DNA of 64,000 bases from Chloracidobacterium sp. (lineage in GTDB: Bacteria > Acidobacteriota > Blastocatellia > Chloracidobacteriales > Chloracidobacteriaceae): assembly GCA_025057975.1 (NCBI GenBank), contig JANWUV010000003.1, positions 1-64,000 on the forward strand, in the 5' to 3' direction. The position numbers and the translations under genes were made by a program. Below the pieces are notes generated by a model that saw only the letters and a list, made by a program, of their open reading frames with translations, did not search any database and had not been told where the DNA came from. Positions 34,618-42,010 of this stretch are shown here, one piece after another (position 1 is the first letter of the stretch; the number at the start of each line of letters is the position of its first letter).

Positions 34618-34693
34618 AGTCCCAATGCCAAATTCTTTGCGCCGACAACCAATAGAACGCGCCACCTACAATGTTCTCAGGAGTGAAACGCAC

Positions 34694-35299
34694 ATGCCTT
34701 TTGAATTACCAGAACTGCCCTATGCGAAAGACGCTCTTGCACCGCACATTTCAGCGACGACGTTTGAGTTTCACCACGGCAAGCACCACAAGGCTTACGT
34801 GGACAACACCAACAAGCTGATTGAAGGGACGCCGCACGCTGACAAGCCGTTGGAAGAAATCATTCGCGCGGCGCATACAGAGGGCAACACGGCTTTGTTC
34901 AACAACGCCGCTCAGGTCTGGAATCACACCTTTTTCTGGCATTCGATGAAACCCAACGGCGGCGGCGCTCCGACGGGCGAACTGGCGGAGCGGATCAATC
35001 ATGCTTTCGGCGGCCTTGACCAGTTCAAGGAAGCCTTCAAGCAGGCCGGCGTGACGCAGTTCGGCAGCGGCTGGGTGTGGTTGGTACTGGACAATGGCGA
35101 TCTGAAAGTCACCAAAACCGCCAATGCCGATTTACCGCTCGTTCACGGGCAGACGGCGCTGCTGACCTGCGACGTCTGGGAGCACGCCTACTATCTTGAC
35201 TTCCAGAACCGTCGCCCGGACTTCCTCCAAGCCTACTTGGATCATCTCATCAACTGGGATTTCGCTGCCGAGAACTTGGCTAAAGCGACGGCGGCTTAG
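34694..35299 (+). CDS. Superoxide dismutase (Fe/Mn family)
   Basis: A 201-residue enzyme that dismutates superoxide. ATG 34694 (MPFELPELPYAKDALAPHIS) has AGGAG nine bases upstream. Metal ligands: His in EFHHGKHHKAYVDNTN, His in QVWNHTFFWHSM, and Asp/His in TCDVWEHAYYLDFQNRR. The Gly/Gln balance near FGSGWVWLVL suggests Fe rather than Mn, but cambialism is possible. It fits protection of a microaerophilic phototroph against oxygen. Confidence 0.95.
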   Translation: MPFELPELPYAKDALAPHISATTFEFHHGKHHKAYVDNTNKLIEGTPHADKPLEEIIRAAHTEGNTALFNNAAQVWNHTFFWHSMKPNGGGAPTGELAERINHAFGGLDQFKEAFKQAGVTQFGSGWVWLVLDNGDLKVTKTANADLPLVHGQTALLTCDVWEHAYYLDFQNRRPDFLQAYLDHLINWDFAAENLAKATAA

Positions 35300-35428
35300 G
35301 ATTTTTCCCCGACGCGCCCGGCGGCGTACCGCGCGCTCGCCCATAGGGACGTGGAGCTTAGCTCTGCGTCCCTGTGGGTTGCGTTTGGCGGTGCGGCCCG
35401 TTGCACTGCGTTACTGGGTAGGCGCGCT

Positions 35429-36310
35429 TCAGTCAATCACCTTCACATCCGTTTGGAAGCGCCGGTAGTTCGTGTAACGGATTTCCAACCGAATGTGGAC
35501 AGAGCCGCTTGGGAAGTCCAGTACGTCGTCGGCGTAAACGTATGTCGGAAACCAAAACCTGCCCTCGATGTTCTCACGGTAGCTCTCAAAACGCGGGAAC
35601 TTGTTGTTTTTATCCTCAGGCAGGGTGCGCCCGGCGCTTTTGACCACCATGAGGTCTTGAGTGTCCACCCAGACGCGCCCCATGAAAAATCGCTTGCCGC
35701 CCTGTTGAAACTTCGGGACACGCTTAGGGCGCACCTCAAACACGTAGGTGTCAAGCTCATCGAGACGTTCACGTCCGACATACTCGATGTTGTAAAGCGG
35801 CGCGTCCTCCTTGGTGATGGCGAAAGGTTTGGTAGCGCCGAAGTCTTCTAAGTCGGCCGGCGTAACCTGTATGCCCTGAAGCGTGGAAGGTGGCAATCGC
35901 TTGACTTCTTCGCGGCGCTGGCCGCTCTCCGTAAATGAGACCTCCGACAACCGATAGTATTCGCCGGTCGGGCGGTCGTCTATGCCCAGCGTCTGCATGC
36001 GGACTTCTTGGCGGTAGATGTAGTTGGCGAATTCCCGCAGCAGCAGCGACTCATTTTCAGTGAATCGCTCGATAATCTGGGCGATGTCGGGCGCGCCGCT
36101 GCGTCGGACGTTCGGCGAGGCTTGTCGCCCAGCGTTCGGCGAGGGGAAGTCCTGTACGTCCGGCGGCGGCTCGGTCGGGACGGCGCGCGGGCGTCGCCCC
36201 TCTTGCGTCAGCGTGGTCGCTGTCCCGAAGACGCCGCCTCCCAGCAAAACGCCGGCAAGACACAGTACGCCGATGGTCAACTGTGGGCTGCGAACAGGGT
36301 TGGTTGTCAT
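35429..36310 (-). CDS. Exported LolA/RseB-like outer-membrane lipoprotein-sorting-type protein
   Basis: A 293-residue protein. I start it at ATG 36310 (MTTNPVRSPQLT), which has AGGGGA upstream and begins a signal-anchor (IGVLCLAGVLLGGGVFGTA). The mature part contains a stretch typical of the LolA/RseB-type half-barrel: EVRMQTLGIDDRPTGEYYRL, YVFEVRPKRVPKFQQGGKR, GRVWVDTQDLMVVKSAGRTL and RFWFPTYVYADDV. Such proteins are frequent in Acidobacteria as uncharacterised periplasmic proteins. It is divergent from the hydroxylase gene at 36511. Confidence 0.72.
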   Translation of the reverse strand: MTTNPVRSPQLTIGVLCLAGVLLGGGVFGTATTLTQEGRRPRAVPTEPPPDVQDFPSPNAGRQASPNVRRSGAPDIAQIIERFTENESLLLREFANYIYRQEVRMQTLGIDDRPTGEYYRLSEVSFTESGQRREEVKRLPPSTLQGIQVTPADLEDFGATKPFAITKEDAPLYNIEYVGRERLDELDTYVFEVRPKRVPKFQQGGKRFFMGRVWVDTQDLMVVKSAGRTLPEDKNNKFPRFESYRENIEGRFWFPTYVYADDVLDFPSGSVHIRLEIRYTNYRRFQTDVKVID

Positions 36311-36510
36311 GGTCGGTGTCCCCTTTGATACGTTGGGTGATCTTGGTCGGCCTTCCTGGGCAAACGGTTGCGGCAGTGCGGCGCGCAAACCTGTTAGAAG
36401 CACAGCTTCAGCGAGTCGTTTCCTAGTTAGCTGCGCCGCCAGTTGCCGTTCGTCCCAGAGGAAGGCATGATGGTTCACATCATTTGTGTTTTTAGGTTGC
36501 GCCGCTGGCT

Positions 36511-37362
36511 ATGAAAAACCTTATCATTTCCGCCATTCCATTTTTCCTTGTCACGATTCTGGCGGAGGCACTCTGGGACAAGCTCAAAGGAACGCGCTTC
36601 GTCAGTTGGAAAGACACCCTGACGAACATCGCCATCGGAACCGGAAGTCTGATGGGGAAGTTTGTTCCCACAGCCGCCATTTACTGGTTTTGCTGGTATA
36701 TTTCGCCGTTCAAGATCGAACCGGCGTGGTGGTCGTGGGCGCTGGTCCTGCTGCTGGATGACTTCTTCTACTACTGGTTTCACCGCATCAGCCACGAAAG
36801 CCGGTTTTTCTGGAACATGCATGTCGTTCACCATTCGAGCGACCACTACAACTTGAGCGTGGCGGTGCGTCAGAGTTGGTTCGGCGGTCTTGTGGCCTGG
36901 GTGTTCTACGTCCCAATTGCCTTGCTGGGCTTTCCGCCGGAGATGATGCTGACGGCGCACGCCATCAATTTGCTTTATCAGTACTGGATTCACACGCAGT
37001 TTATCGGACGGCTGGGCTGGTTGGAATGGGTGTTCAACTGTCCGACGCACCACCGCGTCCACCATGGTGTCAACGAGCCGTACTTGGACAAAAACTACGG
37101 CGGCATTTTGATTATCTGGGATCGCTTGTTTGGGACGTTTGTTGAGGAAACCGAGCCGGTGCGGTACGGTATCATCAAGCCGCTTCGCAGCTACAACCCG
37201 CTTTGGGCGAATCTCCACGCTTGGTATGAGATGATTGAGGCGATGCGCGCGCGTCCAACGTGGCGCGAGCGGTGGCGTTGTGTCTGGGGACCGCCAGCGA
37301 TGACGCCGACCGACCCCTTGGCGCGCCACTCAGAAGCAAAGGCGGTTGTCTCACGCGCCTGA
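36511..37362 (+). CDS. Fatty-acid hydroxylase / sterol-desaturase family protein
   Basis: A 283-residue di-iron membrane enzyme. Four histidine boxes are visible: FHRISHE, MHVVHHSSDHYNLS, H in YQYWIHTQF and CPTHHRVHHGVNE, near residues 88-92, 103-111, 163 and 186-193. Several transmembrane helices surround them. The family adds hydroxyl groups or double bonds to fatty acids, sterols or carotenoids; members in bacteria include carotenoid hydroxylases/ketolases of related fold. The HxxHH/HxxxH pattern and length support the call; substrate unknown. Confidence 0.88.
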   Translation: MKNLIISAIPFFLVTILAEALWDKLKGTRFVSWKDTLTNIAIGTGSLMGKFVPTAAIYWFCWYISPFKIEPAWWSWALVLLLDDFFYYWFHRISHESRFFWNMHVVHHSSDHYNLSVAVRQSWFGGLVAWVFYVPIALLGFPPEMMLTAHAINLLYQYWIHTQFIGRLGWLEWVFNCPTHHRVHHGVNEPYLDKNYGGILIIWDRLFGTFVEETEPVRYGIIKPLRSYNPLWANLHAWYEMIEAMRARPTWRERWRCVWGPPAMTPTDPLARHSEAKAVVSRA

Positions 37363-37503
37363 CTTGCACCGGCGGCGGCGGCTGGGGCAAGGTTCTTCTG
37401 CGCCGCCTATCCATCCTGTGTTGTTTCGTCCCCTTCGATAGCGCGGCGTCCAGCTTGAAAGGTGTCCTAACAGTAGGACGCCGCCTTGTCGAGGTGGCGA
37501 ACA

Positions 37504-37773
37504 ATGGCCTGCTTTCACGATCCGCAAAAGCACTTTGCGCCGGTGGAAGTGATCGAGCGCCTGCTGGCGCTGTGTCAGAGGGAGGACACTGGGACGGCCA
37601 AGCTGTACTTGGCTTCCGACTTTGACCTTGCGCTCTATCTGGATGTCCTTGGCTTTGACGTGTACAGCCGCCACCGTGTGGTTGAACGGCGGCGAGCGAT
37701 TGATCTCAACCATTTCTCAATGAACGTTTTGCCCAGCGGCGATCGCGGTCACAGCCGCACGACAGCACACTGA
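37504..37773 (+). CDS. Small hypothetical protein
   Basis: An 89-residue frame starting at ATG 37504 (MACFHDPQKHFAPVEVIER). It reads like a real soluble protein: helical N-terminal half, then KLYLASDFDLALYLDVLGFD with alternating hydrophobics and a basic C-terminal end. GAGG lies upstream at a fair distance. No family recognised. It follows the hydroxylase gene by about 140 bases on the same strand. Confidence 0.5.
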   Translation: MACFHDPQKHFAPVEVIERLLALCQREDTGTAKLYLASDFDLALYLDVLGFDVYSRHRVVERRRAIDLNHFSMNVLPSGDRGHSRTTAH

Positions 37774-37785
37774 CTCGTCCGGGAC

Positions 37786-38229
37786 TTAAGACTTCGTTTT
37801 ACTAAGGATAATCTGCACAGAAAAGCCGGAAATCTTAACCTGACATTGGACTTGGTCTTTTTTCGCTGTAATGGTCGTAGTTTCTCTGTCATGTGCAATC
37901 TTTTGAACATAGCCTTGCTTTTCAAATTGCTCCTCGTAGTAGGCGACTAGGTTATCTTTCAGTTCGGAACAATCTAATTGAAGAAGTATTTCGCCCCTTT
38001 CGCGTCCGGTCATCATTGTGACGCACCTAGGATGAATAATCCAATCCTGTGCGAGTACATCGGAAACTGACTCTTCCCGAAGACGCTCTGGGAAGATAAC
38101 CCTGATTCCTTGTTTGGATACAATCATGATGGAAGGTAGTAAGCCTATGGCTAAGACAATCGCTGTTGTCGCAAAATATGTCCTCCAAAAACTACCTTCA
38201 CTCAAAAATTCCTGTTCTTCATGACGCAT
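37786..38229 (-). CDS. Single-span membrane protein in an AT-rich patch
   Basis: A 147-residue protein. One hydrophobic helix (YFATTAIVLAIGLLPSIMIV) near residues 18-38, followed by a soluble alpha/beta-type region with KDNLVAYYEEQFEKQGYVQK. No family recognised. The base composition is clearly more AT-rich than flanking genes (visible as frequent AAA, TTT and ATA codons), which points to recent acquisition. It lies 42 bases downstream of an RDD-family gene of the same composition, so the two may form an operon. Confidence 0.6.
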   Translation of the reverse strand: MRHEEQEFLSEGSFWRTYFATTAIVLAIGLLPSIMIVSKQGIRVIFPERLREESVSDVLAQDWIIHPRCVTMMTGRERGEILLQLDCSELKDNLVAYYEEQFEKQGYVQKIAHDRETTTITAKKDQVQCQVKISGFSVQIILSKTKS

Positions 38230-38271
38230 ATCTTGACTCTACTCCACTAAGCACTGATGCGGTGGGATGTT

Positions 38272-39000
38272 TTAGGATGTTTTGTCATAGACATTTGCGG
38301 CGATGAGTTTGTCATAAAGTTGCTGATGCTTGGCATCAAAAACCAGCCATATGCTTGGTAGCCAGAGCAAACAGCAGGCGACATTCTTAAGGCTCGGAGC
38401 GACAACAAGAATGCGAAGCGTCTCACGAACAGCAGCTTTTCCGTAGCTGAGAAATGTTTTCTTTTTCTCATCGAGAACGACCGTGCCGACCAATCGTTTG
38501 CCGACGGAACAACCGTACGTGCTCGTCAGATAGATATTGAGAATGAAGTGAGCGACGAGGCCGAAGAACATAACGAAAGCCGGTGCTGACGATGCTACTT
38601 CTTCTGGATTGAGTCCTTGGGCGACAGCTTCCGCGCGTTGAACATACTCCAGCAACCAAGCTGGTGCGGAAAATAGCGAATATGACATCATATCTATCGA
38701 GTAGCCAATTGCTCGTTGACTGAGCTTTGGTAGACTGAGATTTTCGTAAGGATTTTGAGAAATAGGTGTGTATAAGTGAAACGATGATGACTCAGACTGT
38801 TCATTCCGCAAGGGTGGTTTCTTTCTTTGTTCGATAAAGGCTTCTCTTAATGCTGGCACTTCTCCGGCCTTTTTCCATCCTAGTCCTTGCCGAAAGACCA
38901 TATCTTCCGGTAACACTCGCCCCTCAACAACCCATTGCCTTAGCTCATCAATGTCAGTTTCATACTCATACCCCTCGATCCTTACCGCCCACTTGCCCAT
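38272..39000 (-). CDS. GYF_2-like and RDD-domain membrane protein
   Basis: A 242-residue protein. ATG 39000 (MGKWAVRIEGYEYETDID) has GGGAGAAAAGAAG upstream. The first 60 residues resemble the GYF_2 domain (RIEGYEYETDIDELRQWVVE, then LPEDMVFRQGLGWKKAGEVP). After a linker follows an RDD-type membrane region: SQRAIGYSIDMMSYSLFSAP, then STYGCSVGKRLVGTVVLDEK and DKLIAANVYDKTS. GYF_2-RDD fusions are frequent in bacteria with unknown role. AT-rich composition as in the downstream gene. Confidence 0.8.
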   Translation of the reverse strand: MGKWAVRIEGYEYETDIDELRQWVVEGRVLPEDMVFRQGLGWKKAGEVPALREAFIEQRKKPPLRNEQSESSSFHLYTPISQNPYENLSLPKLSQRAIGYSIDMMSYSLFSAPAWLLEYVQRAEAVAQGLNPEEVASSAPAFVMFFGLVAHFILNIYLTSTYGCSVGKRLVGTVVLDEKKKTFLSYGKAAVRETLRILVVAPSLKNVACCLLWLPSIWLVFDAKHQQLYDKLIAANVYDKTS

Positions 39001-39327
39001 CTTCTTTTCTCCCGTCCAAGAGCAGTTTTTCCACTTAGGCTTAGTCTTTGACAGGAGAAACGAGTGGTTTGTTAAGTGCCTGTAAAGCCCTTGGATAATA
39101 TGTGTAAAGAGCAACGGACGCCGTTCCGTTAGAGCGCGCGCAGGGGAAATCACCGGATGCTGAAACACTCGACAAACGCCTTTTTCGGCTTGCTCTCACA
39201 ACCGAGGCTGAGTGCATTCAGTCGCTCCTTGAGGTGGGCCGCTCGAATCAGCAGAGAGTCGTTGCACTTCAGTGATTTTTGGAGACCTCAAGAAGCGCTC
39301 GCGTCCAAGGCCCAATGGGTCGGCTGT
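39001..39327. other. Intergenic stretch without a gene
   Basis: About 327 bases between the RDD gene and the permease gene, both on the minus strand. The left part is AT-rich like the RDD gene and the right part returns to high GC near 39100-39150, so the border of the unusual composition lies here. No gene, tRNA or direct repeats were seen. Confidence 0.5.
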
Positions 39328-40143
39328 TCAGCGGGGGCGCTGCTGCTTGGGATCTAACCATTCGCGCAAGCCGTCGCCCAGCAGGTTAAAGCCAAGGACG
39401 GTCAGGGTGATCATTGCCGCCGGGAAAACGGTCATGTGCCATCCTGAAGCAAAGTGCGTGCGAGCGTCGCTGAGCATTGCGCCCCAGCTTGGCGTTGGCG
39501 GCGGAACGCCGAGACCAAGAAAACTGAGACTAGCCTCAGCTAAGATGGCCCCAGCCATCCCGAGACTTGCCTGAACAATGAGCGGCTGGATCGCGTTGGG
39601 TAAGATGTGCCGAAACAAAATCCGCACGTCACTTGCCCCCAATGCGCGGGCGGCGGTGACAAAATCGTACTCCTTCACCTTGAGCACCTGCGCCCGGATG
39701 AGACGCGCGTATCCAACCCATCCAATGACACAGAGGGCCAAGATGAGATTGGCCAAACTCGCTCCTAAAAAGGCGACTGTTGCAATCGCCAGCAGAATAC
39801 CGGGAAAAGCCAGAAAGACATTGAACCAAAAGCCAGCGATGAAGCGATCTACCCAGCCGCCGATGTAACCGGAGAGCATACCCAGCAACAACCCGACGGC
39901 CGACGAAACAGCCACCACAATGACGCCGACGGTCAACGACACCCGCGCTCCGTAGACAACCCGCGCCAGAATGTCGCGGCCGTTCTCATCCAGTCCCATC
40001 GGATGCGCCCACGACGGCGGATCAAAGCTGTGCTCCAAATCCTGAAATGTCACTTGTTCTGGCGGGATGAACAACGGCCCCAACAGGGCGATCAGCGTAA
40101 GCGCCGTCACGATAACCAGCCCAATTTTGCCCGTCAGGTTCAT
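39328..40143 (-). CDS. Oligopeptide/dipeptide ABC transporter permease (DppC/OppC-like)
   Basis: A 271-residue inner-membrane permease with about six helices. Family motifs are FDPPSWAHPMGLDENGRDIL, RVVYGARVSLTVGVI, and the EAA loop YDFVTAARALGASDVRILFRHILP, which contacts the ATPase. Ends in FNLLGDGLREWLDPK as in DppC/OppC. ATG 40143 has AGAAGG upstream. The usual neighbours (DppB, DppD, DppF, binding protein) are missing, so it depends on partners elsewhere. The substrate is probably peptides but nickel or other solutes are possible. Confidence 0.92.
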   Translation of the reverse strand: MNLTGKIGLVIVTALTLIALLGPLFIPPEQVTFQDLEHSFDPPSWAHPMGLDENGRDILARVVYGARVSLTVGVIVVAVSSAVGLLLGMLSGYIGGWVDRFIAGFWFNVFLAFPGILLAIATVAFLGASLANLILALCVIGWVGYARLIRAQVLKVKEYDFVTAARALGASDVRILFRHILPNAIQPLIVQASLGMAGAILAEASLSFLGLGVPPPTPSWGAMLSDARTHFASGWHMTVFPAAMITLTVLGFNLLGDGLREWLDPKQQRPR

Positions 40144-40281
40144 GGCCTTCTAGAAACGCTCCCGGCGAGCGCCGGAGACAAGAGCGGCAGGTTTTATTCG
40201 TCGCCCCAGACGCCGAACTTCGCTACTATAGCTTCTCTTAAGCGCCTCCGGCCACGGTAGGTTTGACTCGAGAAAGGATGT

Positions 40282-41958
40282 ATGGGCGTCGTGAACGGTA
40301 CTAGACTCGAAATCATCCCACTGGGTGGGCTTGGCGAATTTGGCATGAACTGCATGGTCATGCGCTATGGCGGCGACATCATCGTGATTGATGCCGGGCT
40401 GATGTTTTCCGAAGTCGGTCACTTCGGCGTGGATTCGATGACGCCGGACTTCTCCTTCCTCGAACGCCACCGAGACCAAGTTCGCGCCGTTGTTCTCACC
40501 CACAGCCATGAAGACCACATTGGGTCGCTGCCGTTCCTGCTCAAGAAGGTGAACGTGCCGGTGTACGGGACGCCCTACACCCTGCGGATCGTTGAGCCGC
40601 GTCTGGAGGAACACCACTTGTTGTCTTCTACGGAACTACGGGTGGTGCAGGCTGGCCAAACCATTGAAGTCGGCGCATTTTCCATCGAATACATTCGCGT
40701 TTCGCACTCTACTGTGGATTGCTGCGCTTTGGCGATTACAACGCCCATCGGGACGGTGGTGCATACCGGCGATTTCAAGTTTGACGCCACACCGGTGTGC
40801 GGCGACCCAATAGACGTCCAGCGACTGCATGAGATTGGTCGGCGCGGCGTACTGGCGTTGCTTTCCGACTCCACCAATGTGGAACGTCCAGGGCAAATGC
40901 CGTCGGAAAGGGTCGTCATTCCAGCGCTGGAAGACATTTTCGACCGCGCCGCCGGGCGCATTTTCGTAAGTTGCTTCGCCTCAAGCATTCATCGCATCCA
41001 GATTATCTTCGATCTGGCCCAGCAGTTCGGACGGCAAGTCGTAGCGGTCGGCCGCGCCATGGAACGCAACATTGAGATCGCCGAGCGGACCGGTTTTCTC
41101 GACACGGCGGGCATTCTCGTCAACGCCAAGGACTTCAAGCACTTTGATCCCTGTGAAATCGTCGTTTTGGCGTCAGGCTGCCAAGGCGAACCGATGGGCG
41201 CAATGTGGCGGATCGCCGACCGAAGTCATCGGCAGGCTTGGATGGAAGCGGGTGACACGGTTGTGCTGTCGGCGCGGCAGATTCCGGGCAACGAAAAGGC
41301 GATCTCCAAGCTCATCAACCGCTGCTATCGCAACGAAGTGCAGGTTGTGGACTCCACGCAGGCGCGCATTCATGTTTCAGGGCACGGCGCGCAGGAGGAC
41401 CTGCGTCTGATGCTGGAAGCGATTCGTCCGAAGTACTTCATCCCCATTCACGGCGAGTACCGCCAGCTTTACCAACACAAGCTGTTCGCGTGCCAAACGC
41501 TGGGGTTCGCCCCTGACCGCGTACTCCTTATTGAAAGCGGCGACGTGGTGACGCTGGACGGCGAAACCGCCCAGATCGGCGACAAAATCACGATCAACCG
41601 GGTGTATATTGACGACACTTGCTTCCTTGAACTTGATGAGACTCTGCTTCGTGATCGTCGCCGCATGGCGTATGAGGGTGTCGTCATCGCCGGCGTTGCT
41701 GTTGAAGAGGCGACCGGAACATTGCTCGGCCCGCCGGAAATCACGACACGTGGCTACTTGGGGGTGGACGGTGACGAAGAGGAAATCGCTGAACTGCGCG
41801 ACGTGGTGCTGGCTGCCGTCGAAGCGATGCCGCCCAAAGAGCGTGTCAACGGCGGGAAGGAGCATTTTCAAGAACACCTGCGCCTTGCCCTCAAGCGCCA
41901 CATCGTGCGCCTGACCGGGCAAAAGCCGACCATTGTTCCGCTGGTGGTCGTCGTCTAA
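40282..41958 (+). CDS. rnj: Ribonuclease J
   Basis: A 558-residue metallo-beta-lactamase-fold RNase with 5'-exonuclease and endonuclease activity in mRNA decay and rRNA maturation. AGAAAGGATG lies before ATG 40282. The active site motif THSHEDHIGSLPFLL is near residues 73-87, with IRVSHSTVDCCALAI, TGDFKFDATPVCGDP, LLSDSTNVERPGQMPSE, beta-CASP motifs ASGCQGEPMGAMWRIA and RQIPGNEKAI, FHVSGHGAQEDLR-type HVSGHGAQEDLRLMLEAIRP, and FIPIHGEYRQL. The C-terminal domain is complete. Sure identification. Confidence 0.95.
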   Translation: MGVVNGTRLEIIPLGGLGEFGMNCMVMRYGGDIIVIDAGLMFSEVGHFGVDSMTPDFSFLERHRDQVRAVVLTHSHEDHIGSLPFLLKKVNVPVYGTPYTLRIVEPRLEEHHLLSSTELRVVQAGQTIEVGAFSIEYIRVSHSTVDCCALAITTPIGTVVHTGDFKFDATPVCGDPIDVQRLHEIGRRGVLALLSDSTNVERPGQMPSERVVIPALEDIFDRAAGRIFVSCFASSIHRIQIIFDLAQQFGRQVVAVGRAMERNIEIAERTGFLDTAGILVNAKDFKHFDPCEIVVLASGCQGEPMGAMWRIADRSHRQAWMEAGDTVVLSARQIPGNEKAISKLINRCYRNEVQVVDSTQARIHVSGHGAQEDLRLMLEAIRPKYFIPIHGEYRQLYQHKLFACQTLGFAPDRVLLIESGDVVTLDGETAQIGDKITINRVYIDDTCFLELDETLLRDRRRMAYEGVVIAGVAVEEATGTLLGPPEITTRGYLGVDGDEEEIAELRDVVLAAVEAMPPKERVNGGKEHFQEHLRLALKRHIVRLTGQKPTIVPLVVVV

Positions 41959-42010
41959 CCGCTTGGTCATATCCGCGCCGCAGGCGGGGTCGTTTTGAAG
42001 CGGCTGCGTC

